64,000 nt of DNA, from the NCBI RefSeq assembly GCF_030272895.1, contig NZ_JALRNF010000024.1, positions 1-64,000 on the forward strand, given 5' to 3'. A model generated the notes under the pieces. The model had not been told where the DNA came from. It made no database searches and worked only from the letters and a program-made list of their open reading frames with translations. Of this stretch, positions 51,205 through 59,384 are shown in pieces. The DNA comes from Pseudomonas sp. BGr12 (GTDB taxonomy: Bacteria > Pseudomonadota > Gammaproteobacteria > Pseudomonadales > Pseudomonadaceae). A program made the position numbers and the translations under genes. Position 1 is the first letter of the stretch; every line of letters starts with the position of its first letter.

Positions 51205-52584
51205 TCAGGCCAGGTTTACCGCACCCGCCGGACGACGGGACATCAGGCTCACCAGCACAAAGCTGACCAGACCGATCGCCAGGCTGTAGTAGATCGGCGT
51301 GTTGGCATCCATACCATCCTTGAGCATGAACACCAGGGCGGTGACGAAGCCCAGGGACATACTGGTGATTGCCGCCGCAGTGGTGGCGCGCTTCCAGTAG
51401 ATCGCACCGATCAGCGGCACCAGCATGCCACCTACCAGCAGGTTGTAGGCCAGGGTCAGGGCGCTGATCACGTCTTCGACCACCAGGGCGATACCCAGTA
51501 CGGCAATACCGGTCAGCAGAGTGAACAGGCGGTTGACCGCCAGGCTCGACTGCTTGCCGCCGCGCAGCTTGGGCAGCAGGTCTTCGGTGAGCACGGTCGA
51601 AGCTGCCAGCAGGCCGGCACTGGCCGTGGACATCATCGCCGCCAGCGCAGCAGCGATCACCAGGCCGCGGATGCCGTCAGGCAGGGCGGATTTGACGATG
51701 GCGGCAAAGGCGTTGTTGGCATTGTCCAGATCCGGCAGCAGCACGTGGGCCGCCATACCGATCACCGCACACACCAGACCGTAGATCACGCAGTAGATAC
51801 CGGCGGTGGTACCGGCACGTTTTGCGACTTTTTCGTCACGGGCAGTGAACACGCGCTGCCAGATGTCCTGACCGATCAGGATGCCGAAGAAGTAGATCAG
51901 GAAGTAGGTGATGATGGTGTCCCAACCGATGGTGGTCAGGTTGAAGCTGGCTTCCGGCAGCTTGGCCACCAGTTGATCCCAGCCACCGACGCGGTACAGG
52001 CAGATTGGCAGCAGGATGAACATCAGGCCGACGGTCTTGATCACAAACTGGACGATGTCGGTCAGGGTCAGCGACCACATGCCGCCGATGGTCGAGTACA
52101 CCACCACCACGCCACCACCGAGCAAGATCGACGCCCAGAACGGCAGATCGAACAGCACCTGCAGCACAGTACCGATGGCCAGGGTCGAGGTCACGCCGAT
52201 CATCAGGGCGTAGGCCAGCATGATCACCGCACTGGCCTGGCGGGCCATCGGGTTATAGCGACGCTCCAGGACCTGGGTCACGGTGAAGATTTTCAGGCGC
52301 AGCAGCGGTTTGGCGAGGAACAGGTTCAGGGCGATGATGCCCAGGCCCAGTGCCGCGCACAGCCAGAAGCCGGAAATACCGTGCACATAGCCCAGCTTCA
52401 CGGTGCCGACGGTGGACGCGCCGCCCAGGACCGTGGCGGCCATGGTGCCCATGTACAGGCTGGGGCCCAGGTTACGCCCGGCGACCAGATAGTCTTCGTG
52501 GGTTTTTGCCCGGCGCATGCCGTACCAGCCCAATGCGAGCATGCCGGCGGCATAGATCAATACAACAAGTATGTCCAAGGCCAT
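51205..52584 (-). CDS. Sodium:solute symporter family protein
   Basis: 459 aa, about twelve to thirteen transmembrane helices, SSS family. Visible stretches: EDYLVAGRNLGP, GGASTVGTVKLGY and STASAGLLAASTVLTEDL near the sodium-binding region. Same strand as the ureohydrolase gene, 141 bases downstream. It probably imports a guanidino compound or polyamine related to that enzyme; inference from context (PA1418-PA1421 order). Confidence 0.9.
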   Translation of the reverse strand: MALDILVVLIYAAGMLALGWYGMRRAKTHEDYLVAGRNLGPSLYMGTMAATVLGGASTVGTVKLGYVHGISGFWLCAALGLGIIALNLFLAKPLLRLKIFTVTQVLERRYNPMARQASAVIMLAYALMIGVTSTLAIGTVLQVLFDLPFWASILLGGGVVVVYSTIGGMWSLTLTDIVQFVIKTVGLMFILLPICLYRVGGWDQLVAKLPEASFNLTTIGWDTIITYFLIYFFGILIGQDIWQRVFTARDEKVAKRAGTTAGIYCVIYGLVCAVIGMAAHVLLPDLDNANNAFAAIVKSALPDGIRGLVIAAALAAMMSTASAGLLAASTVLTEDLLPKLRGGKQSSLAVNRLFTLLTGIAVLGIALVVEDVISALTLAYNLLVGGMLVPLIGAIYWKRATTAAAITSMSLGFVTALVFMLKDGMDANTPIYYSLAIGLVSFVLVSLMSRRPAGAVNLA

Positions 52585-52725
52585 GGGTGTCTCCGATTAT
52601 CTTTTTTATGTGAGATCGTGCCTGCGCACGGATTACCTGCGCAGGTCATTTCTTCGTAGTGCGGCCCGTCTTGTGCGGACCGCCGTCATGGCTCCTGCCG
52701 GGGTGAAGCTCCTTGCCGGTGACTG

Positions 52726-53676
52726 TTAGCGATGTGCTACGCCGGGCAGAACACAGAGCATTTCGTACAGCAGGTTGGCGCCGAGCAACGAGGTGTTGCC
52801 GGTGGTGTCGTAAGGCGGCGAGACTTCGACCAGGTCGCAGCCGATCAGGTCCAGGCCCTGGCAGCCACGGATGATTTCCATCGCCTGGATGGTGGTCAGA
52901 CCACCGATTTCCGGGGTGCCGGTGCCTGGGGCCCAGGCCGGGTCGATGCCGTCGATGTCGAAGCTCAGGTAAACCGGGCCGCCGCCGACTTTCTCGCGCA
53001 CTTCGGCCATCAGCGGTGCCAGGGACTTGTGCCAGCACTCTTCGGCCTGGACCACACGGAAGCCCTGCTTGCGGCTCCAGTTGAAGTCTTCGGCGGTATA
53101 GCCCTGGGCGCGCAGGCCGATCTGCACCACGCGGTCGCAATCCAGCAGGCCTTCTTCCACGGCGCGGCGGAAGGTGGTGCCGTGGGCGATTTTCTCGCCG
53201 AACATGTGATCGTTGACGTCGGCGTGGGCATCGATGTGCACCAGGCCTACCTTGCCGTGCTTCTTGTGGATCGCCCGCAGGATCGGCAGGGTGATGGTGT
53301 GGTCGCCACCCATGGTCAGGGGGATGATGTTGTGTTCGAGGATCTCGTCGTAGGCTTCTTCGATGATGCGCACGGCTTCAAGCAGGTTGAAGGTGTTGAT
53401 CGCCACGTCGCCGATATCGGCGACCGACAGCGAATCGAAGGGCGCGGCGCCGGTGGCCATGTTGTAGGGACGGATCATCACCGACTCGGCACGGATCTGC
53501 CGTGGGCCGAAGCGGGTGCCCGAGCGCAGCGAGGTACCGATATCCAGGGGGATACCGATGAAAGCCGCATCCAGGCCTTCGGCGCTCGGCAGATGAGGAA
53601 GGCGGAGCATGGTGGCGATACCGCCGAAACGCGGCATTTCATTGCCGCCCAGTGGTTGGTGAAGAATCTTGTCCAC
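52726..53676 (-). CDS. Ureohydrolase: agmatinase or guanidinobutyrase
   Basis: 316 aa, arginase/agmatinase superfamily. Mn-binding motifs: GGDHTITLP (~122-130), DAHADVND (~147-154) and SFDIDGIDPAWAPGTGTPE (~236-254). It splits urea from agmatine or 4-guanidinobutyrate. The divergent LysR gene and symporter recall the gbuA locus of P. aeruginosa; the P. putida counterpart is annotated agmatinase. The sequence alone does not decide the substrate. Confidence 0.92.
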   Translation of the reverse strand: MDKILHQPLGGNEMPRFGGIATMLRLPHLPSAEGLDAAFIGIPLDIGTSLRSGTRFGPRQIRAESVMIRPYNMATGAAPFDSLSVADIGDVAINTFNLLEAVRIIEEAYDEILEHNIIPLTMGGDHTITLPILRAIHKKHGKVGLVHIDAHADVNDHMFGEKIAHGTTFRRAVEEGLLDCDRVVQIGLRAQGYTAEDFNWSRKQGFRVVQAEECWHKSLAPLMAEVREKVGGGPVYLSFDIDGIDPAWAPGTGTPEIGGLTTIQAMEIIRGCQGLDLIGCDLVEVSPPYDTTGNTSLLGANLLYEMLCVLPGVAHR

Positions 53677-53820
53677 GGTCGGGCCTCATCGATTCGATTG
53701 TTCTAGTTGTTGGAACCTGTCTCGCGGGCCTGGGTAGATCCCGTTTACGCCGGTGAGCAGGTGCATTGCAGCAAAGTCTGCAAAAGGTAGTGGCCGAAGA
53801 GAATCGCTACAGGCAAATAC

Positions 53821-53844
53821 TTAGTTCAGGTTTTCCTAAACTAA
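53821..53844. promoter_or_regulatory. 24-bp palindrome, LysR operator candidate
   Basis: TTAGTTCAGG-TTTT-CCTAAACTAA: 10-bp arms with one mismatch. It contains TTAG-N11-CTAA, the LysR T-N11-A layout. Located between the ureohydrolase gene and the divergent LysR gene, 57 bases before the latter's start. Confidence 0.65.
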
Positions 53845-53900
53845 TCGCGAAAAGCCGGTTAGACTTTCTGCATTGCCGTCTATTCTGGACTCCGATTTCC

Positions 53901-54794
53901 ATGGCCTCCGCACTGCCTGACCTGAAACTCCTGCGCATTTTCGTCAGCGTCGTGCGCCACCAGGGCTTCGCCAACGCCCAGCGCGAACTCAACCTGTCGA
54001 CCTCGGCCATCAGCACCTACATGAGCCAGCTGGAAGCGGCCCTGGGCATCGTGCTCTGTCACCGTGGCCGTGGCGGTTTCAGCCTGACCAGCAAGGGCGA
54101 GCTGTTCCATCAGGAGACCCTGCGCCTGCTGGCGGAGATGGACGGCTTCGAGCAGTACGCCGCCGCCCTCAAGGGCGAGCTGCGCGGTACGCTGAACCTG
54201 GGAGTGATCGACTCGACCGTCGGCGACCGCGCCTTGCCCCTGGCCGAAGCCATCGGCGCCTACAGCCAGGAGCACCCGGCGGTACACCTGCACCTGTCGG
54301 TCTCCAGCCCCTACGAGTTGCAGCTGGGCGTGCAGGACAACCGCCTGGACCTGGCCATCGGTGCCTTCTCCACGCGCATGAGCGGGCTGGTGTACCAGCC
54401 GCTGTACCGCGAGCAGCACTGGCTGTACTGCAGCAACCGCCATCCGCTGTTCCATGAGCGGCGCATTCCCGAGCAGGTCATCACCCAGCAGCGCATGGTC
54501 GGGCGTGGCTACTGGAGCCAGGCAGAACTGGCCCGCCATGGCTTCAAGCACAGCGCGGCAACGGTGGAAAGCATGGAGGCGCAGCTGATTCTGGTGCTCT
54601 CCGGCGCCTATATCGGCTACCTGCCGGAACACTATGCCCAGGCCTGGGCCGACAAGGGCGATTTGCGGGTATTGTCGCCGGCCACGTTCGGCTACCAGGC
54701 GCCGTTTTCCATGATCATTCGCCGGGGACGCAGCCGTGAACCGCTGATCCAGACCTTCCGCGATTTGCTCAAGGCGCAGCTCACGCCCGCTTGA
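53901..54794 (+). CDS. LysR family regulator (GbuR-like)
   Basis: 297 aa. HTH: GFANAQRELNLSTSAISTYM (residues ~24-43), then a substrate-binding-like domain. ATG 53901 is the standard LysR start; the frame is open to 53766. Likely activates the divergent ureohydrolase and symporter genes in response to their substrate, acting at the 53821-53844 palindrome. Confidence 0.88.
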   Translation: MASALPDLKLLRIFVSVVRHQGFANAQRELNLSTSAISTYMSQLEAALGIVLCHRGRGGFSLTSKGELFHQETLRLLAEMDGFEQYAAALKGELRGTLNLGVIDSTVGDRALPLAEAIGAYSQEHPAVHLHLSVSSPYELQLGVQDNRLDLAIGAFSTRMSGLVYQPLYREQHWLYCSNRHPLFHERRIPEQVITQQRMVGRGYWSQAELARHGFKHSAATVESMEAQLILVLSGAYIGYLPEHYAQAWADKGDLRVLSPATFGYQAPFSMIIRRGRSREPLIQTFRDLLKAQLTPA

Positions 54795-54930
54795 CCGAAA
54801 TGTCGTCTTGAAAAATCAAATAAACCTGGTGATTTCCTCGGTTATTAACGATTTCTCAACAATTCTTTTGCTAAATATTTCCTTGCTTTGACGTGTTTCC
54901 CCCTAAAATTCCAAGCAAGGAATTGCCTAG

Positions 54931-56496
54931 ATGCGCATGAATTTGCCCGTCACTGAGCATGAAAGAACCTTCCCCCACGACCAGCGCCTGATCTCCACCA
55001 CCGACCTCAACAGCCGCATCACCTATTGCAACGATGCCTTCGTCGCCATCAGCGGCTTTACCTACGAAGAACTCCTTGGACAGCCACACAACCTGGTGCG
55101 CCATCCTGATATGCCGCCGGCGGTATTCGGCCATATGTGGGAGACCATCAAACAGGGCAAGCCGTGGATGGGCGTGGTCAAGAACCGCGCCAAGAACGGC
55201 GATTACTACTGGGTCAGCGCCTACGTAACGGCCATCTATGAAAACGGCCGGGTCAGCGGCTACGAATCGGTGCGTTCGGTACCGAGCCGCGACCAGATCC
55301 GCCGGGCCACGGCGCTTTATGCGCGGTTGCGCCAGGGCCGTGCGGCGGTGCCCTGGACGGCGCGCGCCGGCGCTGCGCTGGAACACGGCTGGCCATTGAT
55401 CGGCGCCGGAGTGCTGTCGGCCTCTGCCTACCTGTGGCTGCCGCAATACGCGGCGCTCGGCGTGCTGATGGCCAGCCTGCTCAGCGCCTGGTACCTGACC
55501 GAGGCGCGCCAGCAGCGGGTGATCAGGCGGACCCTGGGCGAGCACCCCAAGGCCTTCACCAGCCCGCTGGTGGCGCTGACCTACAGCGACAACAAGGGCC
55601 TGCAAGGGCAGCTGGACCTGGCGATCCTCAGTGAAGAAGCCCGTTTGCAGACGGCCCTGACCCGATTGGTAGATGCCGGAGTAGGGGTGAAGTCACGGGC
55701 TGCACAGTCCTCCGACCTGTCCGGTGCCCAGGCCCAGATGCTCGACCGCCAGCGCAGTGAAACCGACCAGTCGGCCACCGCCATCGCGCAGATGGCGGCG
55801 ACCATCCAGGAAGTCACCCACAACGTACAGAGCACCGCCACGGCCGCCGCCGATGCCGATCAACTGGCCCAGCAGGGCAGCGACCTGGCCCGCCAGAGCC
55901 TGCAGGCCATGAGCAGCATGAACGAGGCGGTCAATGACATTGGCCAGGCGGTCAATGCCCTGGCCGAGCAGACCCAGTCGATCGGCAGCGTGGTGGATGT
56001 GATCACCTCGATCGCCGAACAGACCAATCTGCTGGCGCTCAATGCCGCGATCGAGGCGGCGCGGGCTGGCGAGCAGGGCCGTGGTTTTGCCGTGGTGGCC
56101 GACGAAGTGCGTTCGCTGGCCCAGCGCACCCGGACTTCCACCGAAGAGATTCACCAGATCATCGCCTCCCTGCGCGACGGGGCACAGCGGGCGGTGTCGA
56201 CGGCGAGCAAGGGCGAGCAGATTTCCCGCGACAGCGTGCAGCGCGTGGAAGCGGTGCAATCGGCGTTGGTGGGGATCACCCAAGCCGTCAGTCGCATTAC
56301 CGGCATGAGCCAACAGATGGCCACGGCCTCCGAACAGCAGAGCCATGTGGCCGAGGACATCAACCAGCAGATCACCCGCATCGCCCAGCTCTGCGATCAC
56401 AGTGCCGGACAAGCCAAGCAAGGTGCTGAGATCAGCCAGGAGCTGGAGCGCATGGCCGACTCCCTGTACGGCCTGGCTGAACGCTTCAACCGTTGA
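54931..56496 (+). CDS. aer: Aer-type aerotaxis receptor (PAS-MCP)
   Basis: 521 aa. N-terminal PAS domain (about residues 20-120) with [19 protein letters not shown], the FAD-binding Aer pattern; a hydrophobic hairpin at ~155-190; then a methyl-accepting signalling domain with the highly conserved hairpin tip [20 protein letters not shown] (~363-382). It senses redox through FAD and signals to CheA. Next to the ureohydrolase locus, as for Aer-3 of P. putida as I recall it. AAGGA precedes the ATG. Confidence 0.92.
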   Translation: MRMNLPVTEHERTFPHDQRLISTTDLNSRITYCNDAFVAISGFTYEELLGQPHNLVRHPDMPPAVFGHMWETIKQGKPWMGVVKNRAKNGDYYWVSAYVTAIYENGRVSGYESVRSVPSRDQIRRATALYARLRQGRAAVPWTARAGAALEHGWPLIGAGVLSASAYLWLPQYAALGVLMASLLSAWYLTEARQQRVIRRTLGEHPKAFTSPLVALTYSDNKGLQGQLDLAILSEEARLQTALTRLVDAGVGVKSRAAQSSDLSGAQAQMLDRQRSETDQSATAIAQMAATIQEVTHNVQSTATAAADADQLAQQGSDLARQSLQAMSSMNEAVNDIGQAVNALAEQTQSIGSVVDVITSIAEQTNLLALNAAIEAARAGEQGRGFAVVADEVRSLAQRTRTSTEEIHQIIASLRDGAQRAVSTASKGEQISRDSVQRVEAVQSALVGITQAVSRITGMSQQMATASEQQSHVAEDINQQITRIAQLCDHSAGQAKQGAEISQELERMADSLYGLAERFNR

Positions 56497-56545
56497 CCTG
56501 TTTGTCTCGCCCACAGGGAAGTGGGCTTTTTTCGGCTTTTCACGA

Positions 56546-57277
56546 GATCCTTGGGCTTGGGCTTGGGTGTCGAGTCTGCGGGCTTATCCATTCGATGTGG
56601 CGACGCTGCCGGCCCCTTCCGCCTTTACGGCGGCCTACTTTTCTCTTGGGAAAAGTAGGCAAAACCGCTTGCTCCTGCATACGGCCCTCCGCTGCGCTTC
56701 GGGTCCCCTCGCTCCGGCGCCCTCCGGGGCCACGCGGCCTACGACTTGCTTCGCCAAGTCTACGGCTCGCGTTCTTCGGCTGACGCCGAAGGTGCTGCGC
56801 ACGGCCCCTCCAGACACCTCCACTCGGCCTCCTGAAGTCGCATTCTGCGGCGCCCGAAATGACGCGCATGAAGATCAAGAGCAACCGTAGGAGCGGGCTT
56901 GCCCCGCGATGGCGTCAACCAGGCTTCGCCAACCTCTGATTTCGAAGATGCGTCCGCGCAGGCGCCACCCGTAACTTCGCGACTTCAGGAGGCCGAGCGT
57001 AGGTGTCTGTAGGGGGCAGGTGCGTAGCACCCTTCGGCGTAGCCGAAGAACGCGAGCCGTAGACTTGGCGAAGCAAGTCGTAGGCCGCGCAGCCCCTGGA
57101 AGACACCGTAGCGAGGGAACCCGGAGCGCAGCGGAGGGCCGGATGCAGGAGCGAGCGGTTTTGGTTCCTTTTGCCAAGACAAAAGGGACCCGCCGTAAGG
57201 GCGGAAGGGGCCGGCAGCATCGCTGCATGGAATGGATAAGCTCGCAGCCTCAGCACCCAAACCCAAACCCAAGGATC
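56546..57277. repeat. Large inverted repeat (~300-bp arms, 137-bp spacer)
   Basis: The arms 56546-56841 and 56979-57277 are reverse complements along most of their length: outer ends GATCCTTGGGCTTGGG / CCCAAACCCAAGGATC, inner ends GGCCTCCTGAAGTCGC / GCGACTTCAGGAGGCC. Between them lies a spacer with one REP core. This fills the 855-base gap between aer and tapT. Several open frames inside have no ribosome-binding sites and mirror each other, so I call none of them genes. It resembles dispersed non-coding Pseudomonas repeats inserted twice in opposite orientation. Confidence 0.85.
56887..56911. repeat. Single REP core inside the inverted repeat spacer
   Basis: TAGGAGCGGGCTTGCCCCGC, unpaired, in the centre of the large inverted repeat. 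Confidence 0.85.
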
Positions 57278-57351
57278 GTAGTCCCCAGAATCCCGTGAAG
57301 AACCTTCTTTCGGTACTGCTGTGGCACAATTTGTCGCCCCAGGAGAGCCCG

Positions 57352-57978
57352 ATGTCCAGAATCCAGTGTGAACGCTGCCTGCGTCCACAAACCCATTGCC
57401 TTTGCCCGCTGATCCCGTCGCTGGACAGTCGCACCCGCGTGTTGCTGCTGCAGCACCCCAGCGAAGTGCGCCATGCACTCAACACTGCCAAACTGGCCGC
57501 CCTGGGCCTGCGCAATGCCGAGCTGGTGGTAGGGGAGGTGTTCGACGACCTGGCCGGGTTGATCGCCGTACCGGGGTACCGCAGTGCACTGCTGTTTCCC
57601 GGCGAGGATGCGCAACCACTGAGCGGTTACGCAACCGACGCCGATGAGCGTCCCTGGCTGCTGGTCGTGCCCGACGGCACCTGGCGCAAGGCGAGCAAGC
57701 TGCTGCACCTGAACCCGCTGCTGGCGGCCTTGCCGCGGGTAACCCTGGCCCAGGTACTGCCCTCGCGCTATCGCCTGCGCAAGGCACCCGCACCGGGGGC
57801 ACTGTCGACCCTGGAGGCGGTGGTGCAGGCACTGAATGTGCTGGAGGCGCCGAACTGTTTCGACGCGTTGCTCAAACCGTTCGACGCCTTGATCGAAGGG
57901 CAGATCAAGGCGATGGGACGCGAGACGTTCGAGCGCAATCACCTTGTGGGAGCGGGCTTGCCCCGCGATGCAATGTGA
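57352..57978 (+). CDS. tapT: tRNA-uridine aminocarboxypropyltransferase (DTW domain)
   Basis: 208 aa. N-terminal cysteine cluster CERCLRPQTHCLC (residues ~6-18) and the DxTW motif PDGTWRKA (~106-113). TapT makes acp3U47 in tRNA using SAM. ATG 57352 has AGGAG six bases upstream. The last ~11 residues (LVGAGLPRDAM) are encoded by a REP element, so the original C-terminus may have been replaced. Confidence 0.9.
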   Translation: MSRIQCERCLRPQTHCLCPLIPSLDSRTRVLLLQHPSEVRHALNTAKLAALGLRNAELVVGEVFDDLAGLIAVPGYRSALLFPGEDAQPLSGYATDADERPWLLVVPDGTWRKASKLLHLNPLLAALPRVTLAQVLPSRYRLRKAPAPGALSTLEAVVQALNVLEAPNCFDALLKPFDALIEGQIKAMGRETFERNHLVGAGLPRDAM

Positions 57979-58015
57979 CAGACAGAACGCCATCGCGGGG
58001 CAAGCCCGCTCCCAC
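57946..58015. repeat. REP element pair overlapping the tapT 3' end
   Basis: Inverted REP cores. The first begins inside the tapT coding sequence and supplies its stop; the second ends three bases before the stop of the convergent HlyD gene. Confidence 0.92.
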
Positions 58016-58017
58016 GG

Positions 58018-59373
58018 TCAGCGTTCGCGCATGGCCTCGGTGCGGGCCTTGAGCACCGGCTTGAGCAGGTAGTCGAGCACGCTCTTTTGCCCGGTGATGA
58101 TGTCCACCGTCGCGGTCATGCCAGGGATGATCAGCAAGGGCTTGTTGTCGCCGCCCAGGTGATTCTTGTCGGTACGCACCTGGATCAGGTAGAAGGAATT
58201 GCCCTTGTCATCGGTCACGGTGTCGGCGCTGATCAGCTCCAGCTTCGCCTTCAGGCCTCCGTAGATGGTGTAGTCATAGGCGCTGAACTTGACCATCGCC
58301 GACTGCCCGGGGTGCAGGAACGCCACGTCCTGCGGGCGCACCTTGGCTTCGATCAGCAGGTTGTCTTCCAGCGGCACGATCTCCACCAGGTCGCTGCCCG
58401 GCTGGACCACGCCGCCAATGGTGTTGACCTTGAGCAGCTTGATGATGCCGCGCACCGGCGAGACCACCGTGGTGCGGGTGACGCGGTCATCGATGGCGAT
58501 GCTGGACGCGGTGATCTTCGACAGGTCGGTGCGCTTCTCGTTGAGTTCCTTGGCTGCCTCCGAGCGAAAACCGGCATCGGCCTCTTCGATCTTGCTCTTG
58601 ATTTCCGCAACCGCCGCTTCAGCCCGGGGGATCGCCAGGGTGGTGGCGTTCAGCGAACCACGGGCTTCCACGGTGCTGCGTTTGAGGCGCAGGATCTCCA
58701 CCGGTGAAATCGCCCCGGTGCCCACCAGCGGCGTAGACATGTTCAGTTCCTGTTGCAGCAGGGCCAGGGCCGAACGGTACTGTTCGGCCTTGGAGCGGAA
58801 CTCGGCCAGCTCCTGGGTCTTCTGCCGCAGTTGTTCGTTGAGAGTCTGTTTCTCGCTGGTCAGGCGACGCTGCCGGGACTGGTACAGCGACAGCTCGTCC
58901 TCGGCCACTTGCGGCGCCTTGGCGCGTATTTCATCGGAGACCTGGAAGGGGCGGCCTTCGGCTTCGGCCGACAGGCGCTCGACCTGGGCGCTGAGGGCAT
59001 AGCGGTCTGCCTCGCTCTCGCCCTTGTTGGACAGAAAACGCGTGTCATCCAGGCGCAGCAAAGTATCGCCCTTGTTCACCATCTGCCCTTCGCGGACGAA
59101 GATCTCGGTGACGATGCCGCCCTCCAGGTTCTGGATGACCTGCACCTTGCTCGACGGTATCGCCTTGCCTTCGCCCATGGTGACTTCATCGAGCACCGCG
59201 AACCAGGCCCAGACCAGGGCGACCAGCAGCAGGGCGGCGGCCAGCCACACGGTGATGCGCGACAGGCGCGGCGAATCCTGCAGGGTGGCGCCGGCCACGT
59301 CGGGCATGTAGTCGCGTTCGGCGGTCTTGCCGAAACTCTGGAAGTAGCTGCGCAGGCCTTGACTGATGGACAT
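58018..59373 (-). CDS. lapC: HlyD-family periplasmic adaptor of type I secretion
   Basis: 451 aa. One N-terminal transmembrane segment (about residues 38-60), a biotinyl-lipoyl-like half before and after a long coiled coil (residues ~130-300), and a C-terminal beta-barrel with AKVRPQDVAFLHPGQSAMVK. It bridges the inner-membrane ABC transporter to the TolC-like pore. Third gene of a TolC-ABC-HlyD operon, 11 bases after the ABC gene. LapC-like, but it could be the equivalent part of a second (Map-type) adhesin system. Confidence 0.9.
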   Translation of the reverse strand: MSISQGLRSYFQSFGKTAERDYMPDVAGATLQDSPRLSRITVWLAAALLLVALVWAWFAVLDEVTMGEGKAIPSSKVQVIQNLEGGIVTEIFVREGQMVNKGDTLLRLDDTRFLSNKGESEADRYALSAQVERLSAEAEGRPFQVSDEIRAKAPQVAEDELSLYQSRQRRLTSEKQTLNEQLRQKTQELAEFRSKAEQYRSALALLQQELNMSTPLVGTGAISPVEILRLKRSTVEARGSLNATTLAIPRAEAAVAEIKSKIEEADAGFRSEAAKELNEKRTDLSKITASSIAIDDRVTRTTVVSPVRGIIKLLKVNTIGGVVQPGSDLVEIVPLEDNLLIEAKVRPQDVAFLHPGQSAMVKFSAYDYTIYGGLKAKLELISADTVTDDKGNSFYLIQVRTDKNHLGGDNKPLLIIPGMTATVDIITGQKSVLDYLLKPVLKARTEAMRER

Positions 59374-59384
59374 GACTGGACCCC

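Noticed and set aside
51196..52659. 487-aa antisense frame opposite the sodium:solute symporter
   Set aside because: Gln/His-rich low-complexity translation typical of a GC shadow; the sense strand has clear membrane helices.
56540..57298. Short ORFs inside the large inverted repeat
   Set aside because: Present as mirrored pairs, without ribosome-binding sites, Arg/Pro-rich; they arise from the repeat.
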